Assembly (NCBI GenBank): GCA_963555705.1
Contig: OY743169.1
Coordinates: 44,256,124-44,320,123 of the forward strand
Reading direction: 5' to 3'
DNA length: 64,000 nt
From: Ligustrum vulgare
Lineage: Eukaryota > Streptophyta > Magnoliopsida > Lamiales > Oleaceae
Within the stretch, counting starts at the first letter, position 1, and each line of letters opens with the position of its first letter. Shown here piece after piece: positions 1-11,355 of the stretch. A program made the translations under genes and the position numbers. Below the pieces are notes generated by a model. It was given only the letters and a program-made list of their open reading frames with translations. It was not told where the DNA came from and made no database searches.

Positions 1-381
1 TATTCCATTCTTTTTTGGCTTCTACTTTCATCCAATTGACTCCTAAAAATACTCAAAGTATTGTCATGTGATCCAAGTCAATCATTGGATATTTGCAAGT
101 TGTTCCCTCATGTTTAATTTGCTCTTCAGTCCTTCAACTTCTGATTTCTTTACTTTGGCACATTGCATCTTTCCCGTTGATGCCATTAGCCTCTCAATTG
201 TCCAATTTAGCTCCAATTAGCATCCAAATGTAAATTTTACTATAATTTCTTATTTTTCTTGATTTTGGGATAAAACCAGAAATAATAATAAATAACAAAA
301 ATTAAGTTGAATTTATTCAAGAAAAACAAAATAATATCCTAATTTTTGACACGTAAATAAGTGTATAAAATACACTTATTA
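1..381 (-). mobile_element. Athila-type LTR fragment (cut by window edge)
   Basis: The stretch resembles the outer part of the H-element LTRs at 49240-49643 and 60342-60645: the same order of blocks (a tract about fitting Cs, 'ctcaattg' and 'tttagctcc' blocks, 'ttgggat', then AAGTGTATAAAATACACTTA near the edge). On the minus strand this outer edge is the LTR start. The sequence beyond 381 is not a polypurine tract, so this is probably the outer edge of a 5' LTR or a solo LTR. It is diverged from the other copies and its left part lies outside the window. Confidence 0.6.
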
Positions 382-963
382 ATTAGATCCCGGAGAATGT
401 CGCTTTTCTTTTAACCTGTCTTTCTATATTCATAGCCATATGAACCTTCCTAGATGATGACCTTTCCATGTAAAACATTGTTAGTTAATCAAGGAAATAT
501 ACATAAAGATTTTCTCACATGTTTTGCACTCCTATTTCACTCTTTTGGCTTTTTCTTTATATTAATCTCATCACTCTTGTCTTTTTCTTCTCTTCACTTC
601 CCTTTCAAGTTCCCTAAAGAACTAACCAAACTAAATCAAGAATTTTTTTCTTTGTGTTATTCAATCCAAAGACTCAAGACATTGGGTAATAGGAAGAAAC
701 AAAAAAAGAAAAAAAATTCAAGAATTCTCAAGAATTTCAAGAAAAGAGGGTTCTTGAATTTGAGGAATTGAATCTTTTGACACAAGAAGGATTATGGAAA
801 TACTTGATGATACAAAGACAACTAAAGAAGGAATTTTAGTGCAAGAAATGGTTTCGAGAAATTCAAGAACTCAATGTATTTCAAGAAAGTGATTCTTGAG
901 TTTTCGAAATTATTTCGTGTCAGTTTTTAGTTTTTTGCTGAAAATTCAAAAAATGAAAATAAT
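382..963. other. Unclassified AT-rich spacer left of E1
   Basis: No recognisable gene or repeat. It holds many short 'caagaa' and 'ttcaag' words and a small open frame at 454-771 with lysine/phenylalanine-rich, low-complexity content that looks non-coding. It ends with ATAAT (959-963), the left target-site duplication of element E1. Confidence 0.5.
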
Positions 964-1782
964 TGTAGCGACCAAGAATTTTTCACGCATTTAACAATTA
1001 TTTTTAAAATTATGAAAACCTTGATCCATACCTTCCACCAACCACATCAATCCCATGCCCTATCAATTCTCATACTCTACATCACCCTCACCAACCCACT
1101 CCATATTATACATCATCAGAATTTCCTCTCCCTTCACCAACCACAATTCTGATTTCCCAACTTTTACGAAGCTGGCACACAGCCAAAGCTCGACCAAGGA
1201 CCACCACCCAACTGCCTGCAGCACCACCATTTTCGTCCACTACCCAGCCACAACCCACTCACCTCCTTCACCATCATCATCAGCAGCTCACAGCCATAAC
1301 CATCTCATTTGAATCATCACCATCTTCACCACAACCCAGTCATCAACACCACTGCAAATCCACCGTCGCCACCAACCACTCATAAACCACGATCAGCCAA
1401 CACCCACCCCCAAGCTTCAATCCATCACCCCATCAAGCTGCTAAAGCATTTCCCAAACTATCCACCGCAACCAACACCGGGCATCACCACCACCGCAAGA
1501 CAGCCACTGCCCAAACAGCCCAGTCCCAAACCAACTCCATATCAAACACAAAACCCAAAAATAACTTACCCAGGCTACTCACCTTCGACCGCCGCTTCTT
1601 CGACTGGAGTTTCACCGAAAATGGCACTCCTAGATCCGAAATCAAGCCTCAGTTTTCACCCTGTTTTGACACCCAATGTCGAGCCCATAGCCTCCCCACC
1701 ATCCGCCTTCGGCGCCGCCAAGTAATGGCGGCGATTGCGCCGGTGGCGCCTGCAGTGCGCCACCGGAGAGGAGAGCTCCTCC

Positions 1783-2263
1783 TAGAGATGGCAAAAAAAT
1801 CCGATCCAATCCGTTGATCCGTCGATCCGACCCGACCCGATCCGAAAAAATCCCGATCCGTGGATCAATGGATCGGATTTGGATCAGTGGTGATCCGATC
1901 CGACCCGATCCGCGATCCGAATTTTTTTTTAAAATTAAAAAAATATGTAAAAAAAATTAATTATTAAATATGAAATATATAATCTTTTATTGAATTTGAT
2001 ACAAAATCATTAATTCTCTGTATATGTAATATTTTGTTGTATGAATTAAATATTATATTAGTTATTTTATGAATTATGTATTGATTTATTTGTCGTTAAC
2101 GAAAATATATAACGAAAATTTCTTAATGTTTGTTTCGATCCGACCCGATCCGAACCCGAGACGATCCAAGATTTTTACTGTTTGATCCGATCCGATCCGA
2201 AATTTCGTGGAGCGGATTTGGATCGACACTGATCCGCCCCGATCCGCTCCATTGCCATCACTA
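1783..2263. mobile_element. hAT-type MITE with GATCCG subterminal arrays
   Basis: A 481-bp insertion in the E1 LTR. Terminal inverted repeats are TAGAGATGGCAA (left) and TTGCCATCACTA (right, reverse complement TAGTGATGGCAA). It is flanked by a perfect 8-bp duplication GCTCCTCC at 1775-1782 and 2264-2271, the size expected for hAT. The related LTR at 11356-13370 lacks the insertion. Both subterminal regions (about 1797-1921 and 2136-2252) are crowded with GATCCG and GACCCG words in both orientations around an AT-rich core. hAT transposases bind short subterminal repeats, so these are likely binding sites. No transposase is encoded, so it is non-autonomous. Confidence 0.9.
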
Positions 2264-2366
2264 GCTCCTCCCCTACCTCCTCTCTCTCTTTGTCTCTGAT
2301 TTTAGAATGGGAATGGAGAGAGAGAGATATATTTTGATTTTAATATTTTGATTTTTCAGAAATTGC

Positions 2367-2790
2367 AACTTAGGCCCCCCAAGTTTTTAAAGTTATGTAT
2401 TTCAGTCCTTATAGTTTTAAACTTAGCATTTCAGTCCCTTTAGTTTTTAAATCGTTTTAAAAAGTTCTTTCATTTTAAAAATCAATTATTTCAATCCCTA
2501 CAGTTTAATATCCGTTTTGAGTTGCAACCCAAGTTTTAAAAATTTATATTTTAGCCCCCAAAGTTTCAAATGTTTCATTTCGGCCCATGAGTTCAAATAT
2601 TTTAAAACTCTATCCTTTAATTTAAAAATCTGTCATTTTCAGCCTGAATATTTTAATAGCATTTTATTCGAGTCCTGAAAGTTTCGAAAAACTCCATTTT
2701 AGTCCCCAAGTTTTAAGGTATTCATTAAAGTCCCCCAACTTTCAAATCAGCAATTTTAGTCCCTAAGTTTTATTCATCATATTAGACTAT
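2367..2790. repeat. 'tttagtccc' minisatellite inside gypsy LTR
   Basis: Degenerate tandem units of roughly 25-40 bp built on 'TTTTAGTCCCTAAGTTT' and its 'CAACTTTCAAA' variant. The same minisatellite occupies the same place in the sister LTRs (about 10380-10600, 33945-34150, 35870-36230, 43330-43530, and in reverse orientation at about 55915-56300). Confidence 0.75.
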
Positions 2791-3685
2791 AAATTTCAAA
2801 AGACTAATTTAACTTATTTTTCTAATTGGCTAGACGAGGCGTACGGAGATTTAAAGGATTGAAGTCATTTCCTGCTCGATTTTGCACTCGTTGAATTTTA
2901 GGTAGACTCGCCCCTATTAATTGATTTAAATTATGATTGCATGTGAATGTGTATGTTATGCGATTTATGTGAGAGTTATTTCATGAAATGAGACGAGAAT
3001 ATATTTCTTATGAAATATTTATGTTGTTATGCTTGTCATAACTTATATGCTTTTATGCATGAGAAAGAAAGAAGAGAATATCTTTTAAGATAAATGATGA
3101 TGTTATGCATAACTTACGTGCCTTAAGTGCACGAGACGAGACTACCCACACCCGATGATTTTAAAGAGCCTATGATTTTTTCAAAGAGAAGCCATGTGCT
3201 TTAACGCACAAGAAGAAGTCACCTACACCCTATGTTTCTAAAGAGCCTGCATTTATGTGTTCAATTATATTGTAAATTAATTAATTGACGATGAGTCTAC
3301 TGAGTATTTCTATGAAATGTTCATGTCTATTTTAACAATATTTATAGATTTCGGAGAGTGTGGCAAGTGATGAATAATTGTAGCAATAGTCATTAAATAA
3401 TAGAGAATCTTATTTTGATGATCCATATTTCTAAACCTTGGTTATTTTTGAGATTTACAATTATTTGAGAAATTATGGCATTGCCGAGTGTTTTGTATTA
3501 TTAATGGCTCGATTCGTTACTTTGAATTGTTTTATAAATGTTTTCTAATTTTATCGACCATTACAGTTTATTTAATGTTGCCAAAAATGAATTTCAGTTA
3601 TTTCTTCCCCTAGAATATTATTTTAAAGTTTAAACCAGAAAATGACTTGGTGAACCGGGTATTTAGAACTCGGGGCGCTACAACT

Positions 3686-3697
3686 TGGTATCAGAGC
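3686..3697 (+). other. Primer-binding site of E1 (tRNA-Met type)
   Basis: TGGTATCAGAGC three bases after the LTR end. This is the usual plant retrotransposon sequence complementary to the 3' end of initiator tRNA-Met. Confidence 0.85.
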
Positions 3698-5330
3698 CAG
3701 TTTGCGTTTCTGTAGACTGGCAAATTTTCAAAAAGAAGTTTCAAGAATCAGTTTTCATTATTCAATTATTATTAATGAAGATTGTCACTGCCATCATTCG
3801 TTCCACCAACTCCGAGGTAAAGAGTTTATGATGTTTAATGTTATTTCAGTATTTCAGATACTTATATTAATGGTTTATGAGATTTAGAAGAAAGAGAAAG
3901 AGACTGTATCTGAATAAGAAAGAAAGAAATGAGTTCTGGAGCATAACGAAAAATTGTATCCAAATCAGAAAGGAAAGAAAAGGAAATGAAAGAAAGAAAG
4001 AAAACGAGTGTTGAGCATAATGAGAATAATATGATTTAAGAATGATTTTATAATAATTTTTGTCCTCGAACTTAGAAATGATGAACCCTAGCTGGACTTT
4101 GCATAATTGATTTTAGACATGGCACCATTTACGAGGAGTTAACAGAAAGATTAGACAATATTTTCGGAATATATATCGTTTGGACCAACACCTCATGTTA
4201 GGATATATGACCACTATCGACTACTGTTCTGCGCGTTATGAGGCCATGGCTAGTGATTTTAGAGCAACTGTTGCGAAAATTCATTGGTCACTTGTTGTCA
4301 ACAGTTCCAGTAAATCAACGAGAAATAGCAAGCCTGTTTTATGAAGTTATGATGAGATTTTGAGATTATGAGTGATGTGATTTTATTGAGACTTTTATGA
4401 GAAGAATTATGAAATTAGAGATATAAAGATTTGGTTCTTGATTATTGGGAATTAAGGAATTGATATTGTGTTTGAGTAAGTGAATCATTCCTCTATTTTG
4501 AGAGAAATTTATAATGTTGTTTGGTCTTGTAATTAAAATTTTTAGATATATGATTTGTGGCATATATTTATAAGTATGACAAATGAGTGGTCAATTGAGT
4601 CAATTAATGTATTGAAGGAAGTAATATTTTGATAGTAGAAACTATGATTTGAAATTGTTATATTGAGGAATTATGAATTGATTGTCTGGGATATTTTTTT
4701 TTTTTTTGGTATTGAAGTTGTTGGAATTGTTTGTTAGTTATGAAGTATACCTACAGGTTGGATAAATTCAAATTAAAAGGGAGACTCTGCCTAGAATTTT
4801 ATCATTTCGAGTTAAGAGCATAGTATGGTAAGCAACCCACTAAGGGATTTGAGGTTAGACTTGCAAGTTCATTTACATCACAAGCAAGATTTAGTAAATG
4901 AGTAAAAAAAAAAAGGGGGGGGGATGATGACTCTTGAGATATTTTTGGCTTCTTCGAAGTATAATCATTTTTGTAATGGATATAGTAGGTATATGATTTG
5001 TAATGGATATAGTTATATTGAAATGCCCTCCTTGTTTCACAATTTCAAAAAACAAGATGATGTATACAACTACTGGGATATCAAGGTATACATGGAGTTA
5101 TGTGATGACTTGATGCATACATTGAGAAATGTCAAGTTATATTTTGAAAGATGAGTGAAGACAAATATTATGGCGTTATTGGGAAGAATCTTAAGTATTC
5201 TTGGGAACAAATTTATTATTAGTAGGAAATGATCACTAATATTGGAGAATATTATAAATTATGATGGTATGTGATAATACTGTTGATTTATTTTGGAAGT
5301 TGATAGGTAGATGATGTGTTAAAGATTTGG

Positions 5331-7433
5331 TTATTTACATACAATATGATTAATTGAAAAAGTCAGTTATCATGAATGGGAGATATTGAAAATATTTTAT
5401 AGTGAGAGGCCTTAAAGTAGTAACCATTTATTTGAAATGAGAATTTGGGGACATATGATTGAATGTTTGGGATTATGTGAGATAATGATGATTGTCATAA
5501 GGTCATTTGTATATAAAAGGTACAATAGATGATTATAAGGAATAATGTGATTGTTCATATGGTGAGAACTGAAGGTGATGATGTATTGTGATTATGAAAT
5601 AAGTTGACCTTCCATGAATAAGTTATGCGGTATTTCGTCCTAAGTGGAATTAAAAGAAAGATGGGTCCCAGTCATGGAAAATGAATCAGGGTTTCCTCGT
5701 AATGTGAATGATTTACTGATGTACATTAAGTTTTCATTTATGATACTAGAAGATCATGAGAGAAAATTATTGGATGAAATTGATGAAAGAAATTTTATCA
5801 GGTCCTAGATTTGTACAAGTATTGCAGAAATAACACATTTGATCGGAGGAAAGTTTATGATAAGATCATACCTTGAAATTTTGGAAATTGTTACTGATGG
5901 TATCTTGGTTCGAAAATAAGAAATGAAATTTTATGTATTTGTCCTTGTGGATAGAATTTGTTGAAAATGGGAATAAGACTTCACAGTGATGACTTATTAC
6001 GGAGTAGTGTGCAGAAATAGTGACAAATGGTAGAATCCAAGATTTATTGAGTTTGAGAGATTTGTATAAAATCTTAGTGAGTATTCTGGTGTATAAAGGT
6101 TCATGTAATAAATATGATGGTTGTTATATTGTAACCTCAGAGAGATTGATATGATAAAATTGAGGTCATATGATATGATGATAAGTGACATGTTACACGA
6201 TTACTACAAGATATGGTGACTAGATGGTTAATGGATGTTATGGTTAATTATTTTGGTGATATTTGGTGATAAGAAGTTTTAGAGATGACAAATTATTAAG
6301 GTTTGATATTTTTTTTTTAAGGAAATAGAAAAGATTTATTGAAATTTGGAGAGAATTTTGCATGGATTTTTGTAACGGGCTTACAGAGATTAGTGAAGAG
6401 ACGTGATGTCATTTAGGTTATTGAATAATGACTTGAGTGGTCAGCAAATAATTCTTTATACAGAGTTTAGATGCTAAGTTGAGAGTTTGCATTTTAAACC
6501 TCGGTGATAGTTAGGAAAACTATTTACCGTTTGTTGAATTTACACGTAATATGATTATTGGGAATAGTCAGTTATCATGAATGGGAGATATTGAAAATAT
6601 TTTATGGTGAGACGCCTTAAAGGAGTAGCCATTTATTCAAAGTGAGAAATTAGAGACATGTGATTGAATGTTTGGGGTTATGTGAGATAATGATGATGGT
6701 CATAGGGTCATTTGAATATAAAAGGTACAAGAGAAAATTTTAAGAAATAATGTGATTTTCTTAGGTCGAGAATGATGTGTTGAGATTATGAAATAAGTTG
6801 ATTTTCCATGAATAAGTTATGTTGTATTTGGTTCTAAGTGGAATTTAAAGAATGATAAATCTCAGTCATGGAAAATAAATCAGGTTTCTTAGTAATTTGA
6901 ATGATTCACCGATGTAAATTAAGTTTTCATTGATGATACTAGAAGATCATGAGAGAAAATTTGTTGGATGAAATTGATGAAAGAAAATTTTATCAAGTCA
7001 AAGATTTTGTACAAGTATTGATGAAGTAAAGCATTGGATGAGAGAAAGTCTTAGGATTGATCATATCTTGAAATTTTGGAGATTGATATTGATGGTATTT
7101 TGTTAGAAAATAAGAAATGGAATTTTAGGAACTTGTCCTTGTGGATAAAATTTGTGGAAAATAGTGATTAGACTTCACAGTGATGACTTATTTTGGAATG
7201 GTGTTCAGAGAAGTGACAGCGGTAGAATTCAAGATTTATTAGTCTAAGAAATTGATATATAATTTTAGTGAGCAAATTGAAGTATAAGGTTCACGTGATA
7301 GGTATGATGATTATTATATTAAAATCTTAGAGAGACTGATATGAATATTTGAGGTCATATGATACGATGATAAGTGACAGGTTACATGATTACTACAAGA
7401 TATGGTGACTAGACGGTTAAGGGATGTTATGGT
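5331..7433. repeat. Two ~900-bp direct copies in E1 interior
   Basis: 5331-6248 and 6543-7433 share a long series of blocks in the same order, for example CAGTTATCATGAATGGGAGA near 5361 and 6564, and GATAAGTGACA near 6180 and 7370. The two copies are separated by about 295 bp that contain the integrase remnant. No open frame runs through either copy. The duplication happened after insertion or is an internal rearrangement of the element. Confidence 0.75.
6341..6440 (+). pseudogene. Integrase core remnant of E1
   Basis: Conceptual translation gives a frayed match to the [21 protein letters not shown] stretch that is better preserved in element F at 41045-41120. This is the first catalytic aspartate region of a Ty3/gypsy integrase. 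Frameshifts and a TAG stop disrupt it, and nothing around it is open. It is a fossil of the pol gene. Confidence 0.55.
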
Positions 7434-8215
7434 TATCCAGTTAAGAATTGTGTGAATATATTGAGTCAATTGATCTCATTTTGATGGTTTATTGCATTAT
7501 GGTGAAAAATATTACATAGATTGGGAATTTTTGTTTTGAGTCATAATATATGGGTTTATTTAAAGTTTTGATGATGCAATTTTGATTATTTATTGTCGGT
7601 TGCACTTTTGATGTGAATAAAGTATTGTGGCTACAATAATGGAAAACCTGAGAAGATCATTTGTGTGACTTTTACTTATAATGGGATTGTATCTTTAGGT
7701 TAAGCAAACATGATGAGGAATACTATATGATTCATAGAAGTCTTATTCAATGGTTATAGGCTTAATCAGAGTATTGTTCATAGTGTGACATGAATTGAAG
7801 TTTTGGGAGGACAGGAAAAAAATTGAATCTTGAACTTCAGATTGGAAATTAGTGAGGTTTCTTAAGTTTGAGAATAACATATCTGATCTGTGTGATGCTT
7901 TAAGTCCTCAGTTAGAATGAGCATGTGATACCGAGTACTTTGATTCATGATTTAAAAGTATGGATTAAAGGATTTAAGTTTGAATTCTCCAATTTTGAAA
8001 AGAAAGTTTCAGTCGAGCTTATAAATGATTACGTTGGTAAATCTTTTCAGAAAGATTCTGCCAAGTTTGGGTTTTGTACTCAATATTTTGGAATTGATAT
8101 CGCACTTATATATTTTGGATCATAAGGATTTATTCTTGATCAATCTTCTTGATTTTTAGGTTAAGCATTTGGATCAATGAATATTTTGTGGTTTCGATAT
8201 TAGTATAGATCCTAT

Positions 8216-8643
8216 AAAATGTACCTTTCGTTTTGACAAGAGAGGGAATTTAAGATCTCATTTTATCGGATCATTTAAAATATTGGAGAAAGTAGGTAAT
8301 GTGGCTTATTGTTTGACTTCGCCACCAGAACTTGCAGCTGTTCACAAAGTCTTTCATGTTTACCTACTGAGAAAGTATGTTCATGATTCAAATCACATGG
8401 TGAATTATTAGTTTATTTTAGTCCAGAAATATTTGACTTATGAAGAGGCACCTATGTGCATAGTAGAGAGAAAAGTCCATGTCTTAAGAAACAAAGAGAT
8501 TCCTTTAGTCAAAGTCCAGTGGGGTAGACATGGTAGCGATGAGGCTACCTGAGAGAAAGAAGAAGAAATTCTGGTTAAATATCCAGACATCATAGAGCAT
8601 GTAAATTTAAATTTCGAGGACGAAATTATTTTAAGGAGGTAAG
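8216..8643 (+). pseudogene. Pol polyprotein C terminus of E1
   Basis: One frame reads through the C-terminal part of a plant chromovirus-like polyprotein, with PPELAAVHKVFHV, LLRKYVHDSNHM, TYEEAPMCIVERKVHVLRNK and IPLVKVQWGRHGSDEAT, ending a few bases before the 3' LTR. It has two in-frame stops: TAG where the related copies have a glutamine codon, and TGA where tryptophan is expected. The equivalent region in element F is at about 41720-42130. In this family the stretch follows the integrase catalytic core. It is clearly non-functional here. Confidence 0.75.
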
Positions 8644-8645
8644 GT

Positions 8646-11355
8646 TGTAGCGACCAAGAATTTTTACGCATTTAATAATTATTTTAAAATTTAGAAAATC
8701 GTGTCGCTGCCATCTCACTCATTTATTTGTCATTTTTACATTAACGTCGTAACGCGTTCCTCTAGCCAAGTCAAGAAATATCGTATTCGTTCGATTTTAA
8801 ATTAATTTCCGAATTTCTAAAAAATATATTATTTTAATTAAGTATTTAAAGTATTATTTTCAAAATCATTTTAAATTCCAATTTTCCTTATTTAAATTAT
8901 TTTAAGTCCAAAATACGTAATTCAATTTTATCTCAAAATTTATTTATTCTCAAATTTATTTTCAGTCCAAAATATAGCAGTTTTAAATACTTTTCCTAAT
9001 TGAAGTTAGTCTAAATTTTAGCTATTTATCCTAATCAAAATTATACCTAACTAATCCACCAAAATTCCCAACACGTTTTGCTACTTCTTTCTTTTCTTTT
9101 CCACCCATTTTGTCATCATTTTTGTCTAAATCATTACACTGATTTTCATACCTAACTTTCCATTTCATTTCCAACCAAATCTCCCACTTTCCTCTCCTTT
9201 AATTCATAATCAATCCCATTTCTATATTCTAAACCATTGCCAACCGATCAAGCATCAATCAAAGCTACCACAATTCAAATCCACCTCATTCCAACTCACC
9301 TCCACCATTTCCCCTATAATTCATAACCAATTTTCCATCTACAAATCATCAATCCACTAACTCACAACCATCCACTTCAAAGCCATTACCTAATGTCCAA
9401 GTTGAACTCTAAACCACTACACTATCATTTCAAACCACCAATACACCACTCTGCCTCCATCACCCTGTCGCATAGCAATACCCCGACCACCCCTCCACTG
9501 CACAACCCATTTATACCATCAATCTGCCAATCCAATCAACCCAAGCCTCAATCGTCTGCAAATCCACCAGCACTGTTTCTATCAAATTTTCATAAAAAAT
9601 CTGCCCAAATCATGAATGACTCCTAATCGAACACCAAACCAACAGCCACCTCCAACTCACCACTTTCATCACCAGTCAAACCACTGCAAAGCCACTGCCA
9701 TCACCACTGCAGTGTTATCCACAACCGGCCTCAACTCATCACGCCACCAACCTCCTTCATCATCTTCATCACCATTCGAAATCATCACCAACCACCCACA
9801 ATCGAATCAACACGAATCACCACCGTCAATATTCAAAACACCAACCAATCACCTGCAACACCACCAATATTATCATCGTCATCTTCATCACAGAAAAACC
9901 AACTCAACCTTCCCCAAAACGCCAACTGCAGCTCCACCAAGATCAAGCCCATTCGAACCGTCCACACGACAGCCACTGCCAAAACAGCCAGTCCAAACCA
10001 ACCCCAAATCAAAACCCAAAAATAACTTACCCAAGCTACTCACCTTCGACCGTCGTTTCTTTGACCGGAGTTGCATCGGAAAATCGCGCTCCTGAATTGC
10101 GATCTCAGCCTCGGGTCACTTTGAGTTTCGCACCCATCTCGCATCAAACTTCCTCAAATCAGAAACCCTCCTTGGCTGCCTCTCGCCGCCACCTCGAGGC
10201 GGTGTTCCGCCGGCCAAATCGCCGGCTGTAGCGCCGGAACGAGATGAGGAGCCTCGTCGCACTCTCTCTTTTCTCTGCGTGATGTCGTTTGAGGGAGAGA
10301 GAAATATGATATATATTATATGTATATAATATGATTTTATTAATTGCCTATAATAGCCTCAGTTTTAAAAATATTTCAAATCGGTCCTTTTAGTTTAAAT
10401 GTTTTAATTCAGTTCTTTCAGTTTTAATGATTTCTTATAATTTAGCCCATGCAGATTTAAAGTGTTTCTAATCAGCCCCACTATTTTTCAAAGTATTCAT
10501 TTTAGTCCCTCAACTTTCAAAGTATTCATTTTAGTCCCTCAAATTTCAAAAATATTCATTTTAGTCCCTCAACTTTCAAAAACATCAATTTCAGTTCTCA
10601 AATTGTAAATTATCATTTTAAACTATAAATTTCAAAAGACTAATGTAACTTATTGGCTAGACGAAGCGTACGGAGATTTAAAAGATTTAAGTCGTTTCCC
10701 GCTCAACTTTGCACTCGTCTCCCGCTCAACTTTGCACTCGTTGGATTTAAGGTAGACTCGCCCCCACTAATTGATTTATATTATGATTGCATGTGTTATG
10801 TGGACTTGTGTGATTTTATGCTTAATTGCATGAGAAAAGAATATCTCTTTTGAGATAAATAATTTATGTTATGCTGGGCATAACTTATCTGCTAGTCAAG
10901 AAAAGAAAAGAAAAGAATGTGTTCATTTGCGTTCACTATGTGATGCCTATGAATAAGAAAAGAATGTCACTACATTATTTGCATGATTACGTGTTCAATT
11001 ATCTTGTAGATTAATTACTGGCGATGAGCCTACTGAGTATTTCATTTTTGAAATGCTCAACCCGTTATTTTAACAATTTTTGCAGATTTCGGAGACGGTG
11101 GCGAGTGATGGGCAATGACGGCAAATTACAAATTGATATTTTTCTAAAAGTCGTGAACTTTGAATTGATTATTTCATTTTATCAAGAATTGTCATTTTTA
11201 CAAATTTGTACGAAAATACTCATTCCATTTGAATTATCGCTAAATTTTTATTCGATAAATGCGATATTTAATATTTAGTCATTTTCCGCAACAAAGTTTA
11301 TTCAAAAATTTAGAAAAGTGACGTTCCCGCGCTCCTCGGAACTCGGGGCGTTCTA
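8646..11355 (+). mobile_element. Second LTR of E1 complex (gypsy, S2-like subfamily)
   Basis: It starts TGTAGCGACCAAGAATTTTTA directly after the polypurine tract and ends at CGGGGCGTTCTA (11355). It is a full-length LTR of about 2.7 kb, closer to the solo LTR S2 (34531-37342) than to E1's first LTR. It has a 22-bp tandem duplication near 10694-10740 (CCCGCTCAACTTTGCACTCG twice) and the 'tttagtccc' minisatellite. The open frames at 9393-10095 are low-complexity Pro/Ser/His/Thr-rich LTR sequence. Confidence 0.8.

Larger units (their letters stand above)
964..3682 (+). mobile_element. E1 5' LTR (Ty3/gypsy)
   Basis: It begins TGTAGCGACCAAGAATTTTT and ends GGGGCGCTACA, the termini shared by about eight LTRs in this window, and is followed three bases later by a tRNA-Met-type primer-binding site. 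Compared with the 8646-11355 copy it lacks several hundred bases near its start. It carries a nested hAT MITE (1783-2263), a 'tttagtccc' minisatellite (about 2367-2770), and a block at 2833-2915 (GGCTAGACGAGGCG, then GGTAGACTCGCC) conserved in the other copies. It is flanked on the left by ATAAT. The proline/serine/histidine-rich open frames at 1055-1725 are low-complexity LTR sequence and not genes. Confidence 0.85.
3683..8645 (+). mobile_element. E1 internal region, heavily decayed Ty3/gypsy
   Basis: It starts with primer-binding site TGGTATCAGAGC (3686-3697, tRNA-Met type) and ends with a purine-rich tract GAGGACGAAATT..AAGGAGGTAAGGT just before the next LTR. The first 130 bases match the internal start of element F (37867 onward). 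Most of the interior is AT-rich with no long open frame. Recognisable pol remnants remain only at about 6341-6440 (integrase core) and 8216-8643 (pol C terminus). A stretch of about 900 bp is present twice (5331-6248 and 6543-7433). Confidence 0.7.

Noticed and set aside
3686..3697. tRNA gene candidates at TGGTATCAGAGC sites (also 37870, 45149)
   Set aside because: Only the 12-18 bp primer-binding site is present, next to LTR ends; no cloverleaf surrounds them.
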